Below, piece by piece: positions 1 to 12,300 of a stretch of 15,497 bases of DNA. The stretch's first letter is position 1. Each line of letters opens with the position of its first letter. The DNA is taken from NCBI GenBank assembly GCA_028565635.1, contig JAOXYB010027513.1, positions 1 through 15,497 of the forward strand, written 5' to 3'. The notes beneath the pieces were generated by a model. The model made no database searches, was not told the origin of the DNA, and was given only the letters and a program-made list of their open reading frames with translations. This stretch comes from Phoronis ovalis (Eukaryota > Phoronida > Phoronidae). The position numbers and the translations under genes were made by a program.

Positions 1-170
1 ATGCATGATGTATTATATTCTTTTCTAATGTAAAAAAACAATAATGTTAAAAAAATATAATCCTACACATTGGATGGACATTAGACATGACAAATGTCTT
101 GTTCAAGTTAATGTACAGTACCATTATAAGCGGGTACCGAAACATGTTGTAGCTTTTGTCTCTGTTTTAG

Positions 171-339
171 GTTATTATTGCACAGCTGGCACACTGTATG
201 CTACACAACATGCATGCCCTGCTGGAACATTCAACAATCTCACAGGATTACAGAATGAATCTCAGTGTACTCCTTGTCCCGGTGGTTATTACTGTGATGA
301 GCCCGCTCAAACATTCTACTGGAAGCTTTGTCAAGAAGG
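171..339 (+). CDS. Exon 1: super-repeat 0, module f
   Basis: The acceptor is TCTGTTTTAG before 171 and the donor is GG|GTAAAT at 340. It enters in phase 1 and leaves in phase 2, splitting a glycine codon GG|A. It encodes a C-P-A-G-T-F-N-N-L-T-G module followed by C-x-x-C-P-G-G-Y-Y-C. It aligns with exon 11 and, less well, exon 21. Translation upstream to the ATG at 44 has no repeat character, so I take the splice acceptor as the true left edge. Confidence 0.9.
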
Positions 340-3300
340 GTAAATGCAGAAGTATTCTTATTTTTCCTCCTTGGGGGGTAGCAAAAATTGAATCACTAGG
401 TAGATTTAAACAACTCCATCTTTGTCAAAAAATAACAGTGCAAGCATTCCCACATTTACCTGGAACTTGACAGCAATAAAAAATCTTACTTTTTTCAAAA
501 ATAAACCAAAATATGTTTTCAAGAGTCAAAAAATATTGTTAATTTTGTCTTATGACTGGTAGCCAATATAGATGTAGTACCATAATTTGATCCAAGAATC
601 GCCTTTGAAATTAAAACAAGATCCGACACATCTGTTTCAAAAGAAAACAAGTTTGATATTAAAACAAATGTTAGACATGTCTCTGCATTGCAAAAATAAA
701 TTATTTGCTAAATAGTTTGAAAATGTACCAAGTATATATAGTTTTGTTGTACCGACTAGTACCAGAAAATAAAAAATTGAAGAAATGAAATAATTTTTTT
801 CCTGAATATGATGAATGGCATGATCTGTTCTATTTATTTCCTGTCACCCTGTACTTTATTCATATAGAATATAATTGGTAGAAATATTCATCTTTTTAAT
901 ATTTCAATCTTGCCTTTGTAGATATTACTGTCGCGAAGGAGCCAGCTCTTCCACCCCTGACCAGGACTACAATGCAGATGAGTGTCCGCCGGGATTCTAC
1001 TGTCCTACTGGTACCTCTGAACCAGAGAAATGTCCACCAGGCTACTTCTCTAATAACACCAGATTAGTTTCTGTTGACCAGTGCTTGAATTGTACTGAAG
1101 GTCAGTTCATAAATTACAAAAAAATTATACCCGTCAAGTTCACAGAATATTTGATTGAGGAATTTGGTGTTTTTTGACAATTTGCTATTGAAAGCAATAA
1201 CAGAAAATGAGCTACGAAACTTGCACTTGCAGTGTGAGGCTTCATAGCTATGGAAATTGAAATTAAAATTAGCTTGTTTAAGAAAAGCTATAGGATTGAT
1301 ATTAATCTCATGGGGATTTTTTCTTTTTAATATTTTGCCTACACATCAACTGCAGGTGAGGAAACCATACAGTACAGTGGACAAATAAATTGGAAGTTCA
1401 CTTATCTCTCTAAAGTTGCTAGAGGTGTCTAAACTATTTATAAAGGAAATGTTATAATTTAGTTGTATATGATATTTGGTTAATTTTAGGATATTACTGT
1501 GATGAATACAACCTGACTGAACCAAGTGGACTCTGTTGGGCTGGATATTACTGTCCTCTAACAGCAGACAAACCTGATCTCATTGTATGCACAGCAGGTT
1601 CCTACTGTCTCAATGGAAGCTATGCACCCACACCATGCCCAAGAGGTAAAATCATTTTTCATAAATGCTGCATGGCATGTTTTCATGGAAATATGTGAAT
1701 TCTTAAATTTCTGTACCTTGTGACTGGAGTGTACTTTTATTTGTATTTTTGCAAAAGCTAGGATTTGTGAAATTAAATTAATGTTGTCGCAAACTTAAAA
1801 TTTTATGTAGAAAATATAACACGATTGTTTACTTAAATTGGAAAAAGAGATTATGCAACATTCATATTTTTAAAATCTGCCTTCTTTTATTAATTTTTCT
1901 TACCCACCAAAATACTAAGCTTCCTTTTAAATCTGCTTTGAATAGACATCTAATACACCGACCATGCTAATATCATACATCAGCATCATTGTCAAAAGAT
2001 AGGAAAACATACTTTTAAATTAAACTGCAAGCAACTGACATGAATTTATAAGAATCCAGTTTTGGTTGTCAGGCTCAATTTTAATTTGCATATTATTCAT
2101 AAATAATTCTAGGTACTTACTCGAATGAAACTGGTCTGAAAGCTGCTAATGAATGTTTCCAATGTCCTCCGGGCTCATATTGTGAAACTGAAGGGTTATT
2201 ATCCCCAACTGGAGAATGTGGGGTAGGATATTATTGTCCAGAAGGCACTATACATGAACAGCCAAATAACACATACTGTCCAGTGGGTCACTACTGTCCA
2301 GGTGGTGTTGGTCAAGCTCTACCTTGTAGGAATAACAGCGCAGTGAGTTCTATTAAGTTAAATTAGAAATGAAATTGTTTTTAAAACTATTGCAAACAAG
2401 ACAAAAAAGTAATTTTTACATTTTATGTATTTACTTAGCTCTGTCGTATAATTGTATTTTTCCATGTTGTATTGTTCTTAGCCTTACATCATATGTTTTT
2501 GCTTGTCTGATGTTCAGTGACCTGAGTATCACTAACATTATTTATTATTTTTATCAATAGGGAATTTTTTTTCAAGATAGAAAAGCTGGTTATTCCATTT
2601 AAAAAAAGTTAATATACATAGTTTAGTTTTTTATGTAATGAAAAAATAATGAAAGTTATCCCTTTAACAAAATGACGCATGTTTTGAATGCAGGTCAAAT
2701 GATATTTTAAACCTTTGATTATTTAGGTTAACCATACTCATGCCCCAGACTGTTATGAATGCTCAGCTGGTTACTACTGTGTCCTGTCAGGCATCAGTGA
2801 AGAATGCCCATGTGGTTATTACTGCCCTGCTGGTACTGCGTTAGATTGGAAGGCTTGTCCACGTGGCACTTATAGCGATCAAACAGGCAACTATGATGAA
2901 AGTCAGTGTAAACCTTGCCCACAAGGAAAATACTGCGATGCAGAGCACTTGTGTTCCCCTTCAGGTATTATTATAATAAATCTGTACAAAAGAAGTAGTT
3001 TCAAGAATACATTACAAGAGAAGTGGCTTTAGAGAAAATGTATATCAAAGAAAAAGCTTGAAATGGTAATACTAGTAACTAACAGTAGGAATGTTGAAAA
3101 AGTATAATTACAGAAAAGGTTGCAATATGCACTCATGTACATGCATTTTGAAACGGTAAAGTATTGATGACTATCCACAATAACCAAACTGCAGGTGTGC
3201 AGGTATTTTCATTGACTAATTTCCTAGTGCTTATTGCTAATCTTACTGGCAATGTTTCAAACTGGTAAATTTTTTATGACTAGTAAATAATAACTGTTTT

Positions 3301-6300
3301 TTATTTAATATTTGGACATTTTGTGTGATGACAGAGTTAAAGATAAATAAATGTACTACCTTCAAACTGAAGAAGAAATCTAGAAATTAAAGAAGTACAT
3401 TTGCTCCAGTCAATGTTTTAAACTGAAAACAGCATATTCTGTATTACCAAAATACTATATTACCTTTAATTGTTTTACAGGTGATTGTGCTCCTGGACAT
3501 TGGTGCATCTCTGGTGTTGATCGCGAATATCCTAATGGAAATAATGCTTCCTCGTTGATAAACGAAACCTGTTATGATTACCGACAGCTTGGTTATGGTG
3601 GCATTTGTCCTATTGGTCATTACTGCCCTGGTGGAATAAACAGTGTTGTTCCTATTGCATGTACTAATGGCACATACTCTGATGAAGAAGGATTATCTGC
3701 ATGTAAAGTTTGTCCACAAGGTAATAGGATATTTTATATTAATAGTTTATGTATATATATATATATATATACATATGTCTCAATCAAAGGCACAGATTAG
3801 ATTTAGTATTAGCATTTTGCACAAACACCTTGTTTTAAGTTTAAACAGTTTGCGTTTATTACCTTTCACTGTTTTTTCACAGCTTTGTGGTGATTTAGAT
3901 GTATAATGATGTAGTGATAATTTAATACAGTTACATTGTATTGTTTCATCTTTGTTTTAGGTTACTATTGTCCCACTGCAATCTCTAATTACACAGATTA
4001 CCCATGCCCATCAGGCTACTACTGTACTAATGGCACAGAATGGTGGAACCAATATCCATGTCCACCTGGAACGTATAACAATGAAACAATGAGAATTGAT
4101 TCTAGTGATTGTATCTCTTGTCCAGGTAAGGTTTAATTAGCTGTGGTATGTACATTCTTTTTAATAGCTAAAAATAAAATAATGTCATTAATTATAAAAG
4201 AAATTTATTGCAGCTAAAACGCATAAACAGGATGATACATACATGCATGCATGCATACATAGATACACGCAATTGCGTATGTGCACTCATGCATAATTTT
4301 ATATTATATGATTATCCACATCACCGTCACAAATGAAATTGTAGATGTTATTAAAAGCAGGGAAGCAAAATGAAATTTAATTATTACATCCAATGTTCAA
4401 AAGCCAAGTGTACATAAGGGAATAACCTGACCTTTTTTAAACACTGTAAAATATGTTCCATATAAAGATCTAAAATTGATTATTGTTTTTTGTAAGCTCT
4501 CAGCATAGAAATAAGTTGATCAGCGTTATACCAATACGTTTATTTTGACTGCTTTCAAATATTGGTCGACATATTGCCATTTTTTACGCAATTTATGTAC
4601 TAACATTGAATTTGTATAACTTTATATTTCAGGTGGTGAATATTGTGAGGGTGCAGCTAGCAGTTACCCAAGTGGCCTGTGTACAGCAGGTTACTACTGC
4701 AGTGGAGGATCATCTACAGCCACACCTTCAGGTTCTGGTGGAGATGAATGTGTGGCTGGTACTTTCTGCCCAGAGGGTTCAGTGGATCCCACACCATGTA
4801 CTCCAGGATATTACTGTGCTGAAGATCGAATGAACATCACATCAGGACTGTGTGATGCTGGGTATTACTGTCATTCCAGAGCTGTGGTGCCAAACCCTAA
4901 TGATGGAAATAGCACAGGTATGCCTTAAAAGCATCACCAGTTCTTTTCAACAAGTATCTTTAACTAATTGAAGTTTGCTGAAATAAAGGAGAATAAAACC
5001 AAAACTCACATTTGTCAAATTAAGAAAAAGTGTCTCCTAGTCTTGCCTATTTTTTAATTTTTAATTTTGTGTTGTGAGGTATTTTCATCGGCATCAGTTA
5101 ATAGTCTCTTGATTGCATATTGATGCTGGACTATACTTATGGTAGGTTTCTCTGCATTTGAGAAACTCTTCATTATATCTCGACTCTGATAGAGTTATGT
5201 CAATGTTATTTTTTTGACAGTGCAATTAAGGTTCAAATTTTAGTGGTTGTTATTCCTTTTTTAACAGCTTTCAATTCTTTTTAGGTGATAATTGTCCTAT
5301 GGGAGCTTATTGCCCTCAGGGAAGTTACTCTCCAACACTGTGTGGATCTGGTTTCTTCTTGAATAGCACATTAAATGATGACGTCAGTGACTGCATAGGA
5401 TGCACACCAGGATATTATTGTGCAGGAGGTGGCTTAAGTCTACCAACAGATATATGTAGTGCCAGATACTATTGTCCTGGACAGAATGATGTTGCAACAC
5501 CTTCTGAATATAACTGTACTATAGGTGCGTGATTGTTGTATATTATCCATACACTTTGTGTTTATTTTCATATAATCATTGTGATCTTATGCCACTGATG
5601 AATTCACATACCTGTCAGAAGAAGTAAACATTTTTATATTGAAATAGGTAAAAGAATACCTCCACTGTGCACCCAAGTGTTTTACTAAGTTATATTAACA
5701 AAAATATTTAATCTTCTATTTAAAAAAAATATTAATTTTTAAAACCTCAATTATTCACCTTTAATTTCTTTGTTATTTACTTTTATAACTTAATTTCCAT
5801 TACTTTTTGTAGGCCATTACTGTCCAGCTGGCAGTTCCGAACCTTTGCGATGTCCATCGGGTTCTTATCAGGATGAGCATGGTCAGGAAATCTGCAAGGA
5901 TTGTCCAATTGGCTACTTTTGTGACAACACCATGGACCCAGTTGTACTGTATAATGATTCCTATTGTCCAACGGGTAAATTCAACAGTATTTTTATTTTT
6001 TGATTAAAATATGCAAGGGTTGAAATTTTTAGTGATAGTGTTGACATTTGATATTAAACTATTAGCTGTAGAAGTGGTCACATTTAAAGTACAGAAAAAG
6101 GAATCATGGATTTAATGATGACTGCCTATGCATCTGACATTTTTAGCCATATTGGACCTGTTCTCACTACTAGACATTTTACAGGCTTCTACTGTCCACT
6201 GAATACCACCAACGCTTACCAGTATCCATGTCCAAAAGGAACATTCAGTAACCTGACCCATAGAACTCAGGAGAGTGATTGTCAGCTATGCAGTGCTGGA

Positions 6301-9300
6301 TCCTATTGTGAAACAGAAGGATTGTCTGCACCAACAAATCTGTGCTCTGCAGGTAAGTTTTGTCATGAGTACTAGTGATGCACTGATAGGTGCTGATGCC
6401 ATTTTTTCAGGAACTTGTTCATGTATATGAAGTTGAATTCTATCATTTTATCTATGTTGGTAATTTTTGATAATTTTAGTAATGTCGATATGATACAAAA
6501 GTAGCATATACTAGTGGAATGCATCATTGCTGAATCCAATAGTTTAATAAAAAAGAAGCAGCTCTTTGGGCAAGAAACAGACTCACATGTTCACAAAAGT
6601 ATTGAATAATTATGTAAACATTTGTCAGGGATAATAAATTATTCAGCTTTCAATAATTAGTTTTGCAACTAAATAAACATTAGATAGCTGTCAATAATTA
6701 ATTTTGCAACTAAATAAAACATATATTTCTTGTTTTTCAGGGTACTATTGTCGCTATGGCTCAAATGTTTCTACACCATTGTTTGGAGATTATGCTGATG
6801 AGTGCCCAGAAGGTCATTATTGTCCTGAGGGCTCAGACAGTCCACTAGCATGTCCACCTGGGACATACAACAATGCTGCAAGGAGAGTGGAAATCTCAGA
6901 CTGTCAGAACTGCACTGGTGGGAATTATTGTCCATCCTTTAACATGAGCTCTGTTGGGCCTCAGTGTGACGAAGGTATGTAGCAATGCTTTGAGGAACTT
7001 TAGGCCATTGTTCCATACTAGAAGCTTGAATCTTTAGGATGCATATCTGTTTTGCTAACTAAGAACCTACATGATTTTAGTCAAGAAAGTATGAACATGT
7101 GAAAAGTTATGTTTGAAGGTAAAATGTGTATCTTCTTGCAAGTTTAACATTTGATCATTACAAGTCTCTTTGGATCTTCTTGGATATGTTGTTTGATTAT
7201 CATATAACTTTCAAGATTTCAGTCTATTAAATTCGGCAAATGATTTGGCATATTTCTTGTTATAGGATTTTACTGTCCATATGGAGCAGATACAGCCACA
7301 TTTATTCAGTGTACTGAGGGTAACTACTGCCCTGTCGGTAGCACTCTACCTACACCTTGTCCCAGAGGAACTTTCTCTAATACAACTGGTCTCACTGCTG
7401 AAGAACAGTGCATTAACTGCACAGGAGGTTATTATTGCCCTGACACAGGTAAATAGGAATCTGTTTCTATTTGGCTACTAAGTTTGGAGAGGGAGCTCAT
7501 ATTCATCCTGGTAGATGTAGATGTTACCTTTAATACTTCCAAGATTAGACAATTTTAAGCAAGGTTCACAATATTTAGCAGCTAAAGCACACTATAGTAA
7601 ACATCTATCTCAATTAAAGTTGAATAACTGGAATTTAATAATTGCTATTTTGACTTCTCCAGTGCATCAAAAAGTTCTTCTAGTAGTGTTTTGTTTTAAT
7701 ATACAGTAACTTTGGCATTTAATCAATTAAAATAACATTGTATATTTATTATGACATTTTTGATGTTGCTTAAGTTGTTAAATGCGATATAATTTCAGGA
7801 ATGACAGCAGCTACAGATCAATGCTGGGGAGGCTATTACTGTCCTGAAGGAATCGATGTACCAAATCCTGTTGATTACTTATGTCCTAGAGGAATGCATT
7901 GTCCAAATGGTAGTGAAATATACAAAGTATGTATAAAGTTTTGTGCATGACATATACACTGAAAATACCCATGTGCAAAGCTTATAAACTGTATAATGTT
8001 TCCAGGGTTCATTAATGTAAGCAAACTCTATAATTATAGTACTATTTTGCAGGAAACAGCCACATGCCTATAAAGCCTCTACATACTATTCATGATTTAC
8101 AATAATATTGTAATATTTTCTTTCAAAACAGAAATTGGTTTTCAGAAGTTCTATAGCACTTTCTGAAGTTGCCTGCAAACTCTATAATATATTGAGCTAT
8201 GTGCATGGATAAAAAAGATTTCATAAATAAACATGGCCAAAACAATTATTTGTGTTTTTTAATATTCTCTATTGTTACAGAAAGTTCATTCATCAGATCC
8301 CTTACTCTCTGCAATTATACTGAGTATTAGGCAAATTAAATAATTGCCGTAATTGTATTTAAGTACTTTTCAAAAGACATGGTTTCAGTCCTTGAAGACT
8401 GTAATTCCTATGTATTGACAACTAATCTTCCAGCTGATAATTTTAATTTGACATTTAACTAATGTTAGCCCAAAACATTTATTTCTTCAAAAGATCTACA
8501 TTTAATGATTGAATGTCTTTCATTGAATTATGTGTGTCTCTCACGCTACATAATAATGTTATAGGAATGTGCACCTGGCTATTATGCCAATGTGACTGGA
8601 GCATCTAGCTGCGATCCTTGTCCAGCATCATACTACTGTATGCCTGTGCAGCCATACAATGCGACGTTAAATGCTCAGTTGTGCCCAGCTGGCTATTACT
8701 GCCCCATCGGTAAGTTAGCAGTCGTAAATGCGCATTAGCATATTGTTTACATTGTATGAACATTCTCTATTCACAGTTATCATGCAATCAGCTGCATCAC
8801 ACATGTTGCCATACTAAGCAAACATTTTTGATACTTTGCATAATTTGTATCCTGTCATTTGTGTGGCAGTTATATATTTATGTAGGCATGTGTTATTAGT
8901 AAATAGGGAATGTAGAGTACTGATCAAAAAATGAAGATACACGTCAGCACATTTGATATTTTAAAAATATATTGCAAAAGAAATTGATCTGTAACTTTTG
9001 AAAATATTCCTTTATTTATATTATATTCCTGAAAAAGTTACTTGGCTTTTCTTAACAAAGTGAGAAAATACTGCACTGTCATCATTAGTAAGTCATTCAA
9101 ATATTTAAATGAGACCTTGTTCATAATTGAAGTAATTTTGAATTATGTCTATTTACCTCTTGCTTATTCCATTAGTACCAAGTAAGTACAGTAGGAGGGC
9201 ATGAATGTATTGCACCCATATACACATGTTATTTTTCACTGTAGTTGCATTCATTTGTTTTTAAATTTTGTTATTACCTTTGGTGATGGTATTTTATGTT

Positions 9301-12300
9301 TGTTTGTACAATGTGAAATGGGTGTCAGGGAACTGTTATTACTTTCTTAGTTTGAAGACTATTGAATATTTCAATGTCCAACTGCTTTTGTTAAATTATA
9401 TTCCGCTTGTGTTCAGTTGTTGTTTCTTTTTAACCACCTGTTAACATATCTAGAATAGTATACATGAAGTGTTTGTCTTTGTATTATAATTAACTGTGGT
9501 TGAGGATTCCTATACTGCATCTGACTGTAAACCTGTTAGTCCAGTTGGAAGGTTCTTGGTATTCCCCATTTCATGGGCTTTGTGACTAAATTATTTATAT
9601 GGAATCAACTTAATATGAAAACCATGTTACAATTGACTCTTCAAATTGTTGTGTGCTTTCTGACTTTGGTAAATCCTTGCTTACCCACATTTCTAAATCT
9701 TGTTATTTATCCAAGCAAAATAAATGTGCTTTTTTCTACACCCAGGCTTTTATTGTTACTTGACTGTTAAAACCTTGTCTGAATGTATACATCATCAATT
9801 ATTATTTCGTACAGTGAATACATTAATTTGTCAATTTCACTTGTTTATTTTATACAGGTACAGCTCTTGACTGGAAAGCATGCCCAACAGGTACATTTAG
9901 TGACCAAGAAGGTTTGACAGAAGAATCACAGTGTACAGCATGTCCAGGAGGATTGTACTGTGATGGTGAAGCTCTAACTGCTGCAACCGGAAACTGCTCG
10001 GCTGGTACATTAAAACGTTAAACTTCCTGAAATTTGGCTGTCTTTGATTTTACCTCATGAAAATTACAAATTTATTACCAACTGCATTATTAAACAAGAA
10101 CTTTGAAGATTTTAATACAAACAACATATTTTACCCAGTAATCTTTAAGGTTTTCTGCAGAGATAATGTTAATTTACTTTTCAGATCCTGTGAAATCCTG
10201 CAGTGAAAAATTTAAAGTACTGCAAAGATTTTCCTACATATTCTACAACAGAAATATATGAAATTCTGCACAAAATGTGTTGACTATTTTTAATGTTTTG
10301 AATAATAAATGAAGTTTTACATCAAAAAATCCATTTAATCATTCTCACTGGATCAGCACCATGGCTTCCTCATGCTGAATCAAAAACGTATGAACATTTC
10401 CGTAATTACTGGAAGGGCTTGTTGTGCCATCTTAAAATTGTCACATTAAACAGCTATGATACTGTGAGCTAAACTTGATTAAATTATTTATTTCTTAAAA
10501 TAAGTAATTCCATGGTAAAACAAGTAAACCTGTTTTATGCAGAATTCGGTTGGTATAGCAAAATACATAAAACCACATATATCTAGTACACAAATAGTTA
10601 CTATTACAAGTTGTTGTTTGTTTTAGGTTATTACTGTACCTCTGGTGTAGACAGACCAGCTCCAAGTGTTGACAACTCCACTGAAATTAACTGTACTTGT
10701 CCAACTCAGGCATTCTTTACTGGTATTGGAGGAATCTGTCCATTGGGCCATTACTGTCCCTTGGGATCAACCAATGCCTTACCATGTCTTTCTGGAAATT
10801 ATGCTGATCGTGAAGGAATGGCAGAATGCACTGTGTGTCCAGAAGGCTTTTACTGTTTGGCTAATGCTACAGAATTCCTGAGTACGCCATGTCCAGAAGG
10901 TAATTTTAGACTGTCATTTGGTAATCAATATATTAATGCATTATGAATGTGTTGCTAATTTAGAACTTAAGATAAAAGATATCATCAGTATTGCAAGACT
11001 TTTTTTAGGTAACTACTACTACCATCTTAGGAATTTTTAAGTGTCAAAATCATCATTGTAAATGCATTTGTGCATTATCAGATCAGAGTTTAATTATAAT
11101 ATTCAACTGATAACTTTTGATTCAAAGTTTAGTGACAAAGTGATAATAAGATCTAATTTAAGTACAACAATTGAAATTAAAATGAACTGTGCCAAGTCTT
11201 TGTAATATTTGTTCATTTTTACAATTATACAGGGCATTATTGCTTAAATGGAACAACTCATGACACAGAATACAAATGTCCCCCAGGAATGTACAACAAC
11301 TTAACTCAAGGTACCTCACTGAACGATTGTCAAGACTGCCCTGGTGGCTGGTACTGTGAGGGTCAGGGCAATGCTTATCCTACAGCGAAATGCAGTCCTG
11401 GTTGGTACTGCTCAGGAGGAGCTGACCGAGCAAATTCTACAACACATGGTGGAGAGTGTGCACCTGGTTATTACTGTCCAGAAGGTATGTGAAAATTAAA
11501 ATTGACCTAAAAATAGATTGTGCTGAGTAATGATTTATTATTTTTAATGGAAAGGCAATTGGAAGTTTAATGGCATTGCCATTGTAGTTTAGTTTTGTAA
11601 TATTATAGACAGCTATATGATCACAAGTCAGAAAAGAGCATAATAAAACCACTGTCAATATTATTCTAGTTAGTTCTGTTTAAATTTTGATTCAAAATTG
11701 TGTCCATGGGAATAATTATCGATTTGCATGTAATATTTTCATATTATTTGTTTTGCCATATGTTAAATAAATAATTTTTCTTGTTTTAGGTAATAAAGTT
11801 AAATTACATAATATATTAGCAACCAGTTGTCAGTACACTTAAAGAATTGTAACTGTTAAATTTAACACATAAATCCTGTATATTACAGGCTCATCTGATC
11901 CTCTTCCATGTCCTGCTAGTAAATTTTGTCAATTTGATGGACTGGATGAACCGACTGGGAACTGTACTGAAGGCTATTATTGTATTTCACACGCTGTAAC
12001 AGCCTCGCCAACAGATGTCACTACAGGTAATATCTGTCCACCAGGATTCTACTGCCCAGAAGGATCATTTGCACCAACACCATGCCCAGCTGGGACCTAC
12101 AGTCCAAGTACAGAAAACATCAATGAGACAAATTGTCTCCCTTGCAGTGAGGGTGAATACTGTGAAGATTGGAATATGACAGAAACATCGGGTATGTTAT
12201 CGATATCATGCCTCAGTTAAATTTTTGTTATGTATTTGCATACCCACGCATAAGAAAGTAGCATATTTAGGAAAGTAAAATAGTTGTTGGTTGCAAACTA

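Noticed and set aside
44-343. Open frame with an ATG at 44 that runs into exon 1, as a possible start of the gene
   Set aside because: The 42 codons before 171 show no repeat or signal peptide, a good acceptor (TCTGTTTTAG) precedes the Y-Y-C motif in phase 1, and the repeat begins in mid-unit.
2369-2560. Hydrophobic 63-codon open frame
   Set aside because: It lies wholly in intron 4, and its hydrophobicity follows from T-rich sequence. No cysteine-repeat motif or splice support.
5783-5971. Antisense open frame over exon 10
   Set aside because: It is the complement of a strongly supported coding exon.
8265-8400. Strong acceptor ending at 8280 in intron 14, as a possible cryptic exon
   Set aside because: In the required phase 0 it meets a stop at 8341 and holds no cysteine. 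A poison exon cannot be excluded, but nothing positive supports it.
8580-8600. G-Y-Y-A in exon 15 as a Y-Y-C motif that lost its cysteine
   Set aside because: Alignment puts it in the G-T-Y-x-N-x-T-G slot, which never has a cysteine at that position.
9573-9770. 65-codon open frame in intron 15, as a missed exon or nested gene
   Set aside because: No repeat motif, and the protein on both sides of intron 15 joins exactly as in exons 5 and 24, so nothing is missing.
11437-11658. Antisense open frame
   Set aside because: It crosses the exon 18/intron 18 boundary, has low-complexity AT-rich composition and no recognisable protein.
11781-11840. Alternative acceptor TTGTTTTAG|GT at 11789 in intron 18
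   Set aside because: It looks just like the true acceptors, but the frame after it has no G-Y-Y-C pattern and stops after about 17 codons. The acceptor at 11888 continues the repeat.
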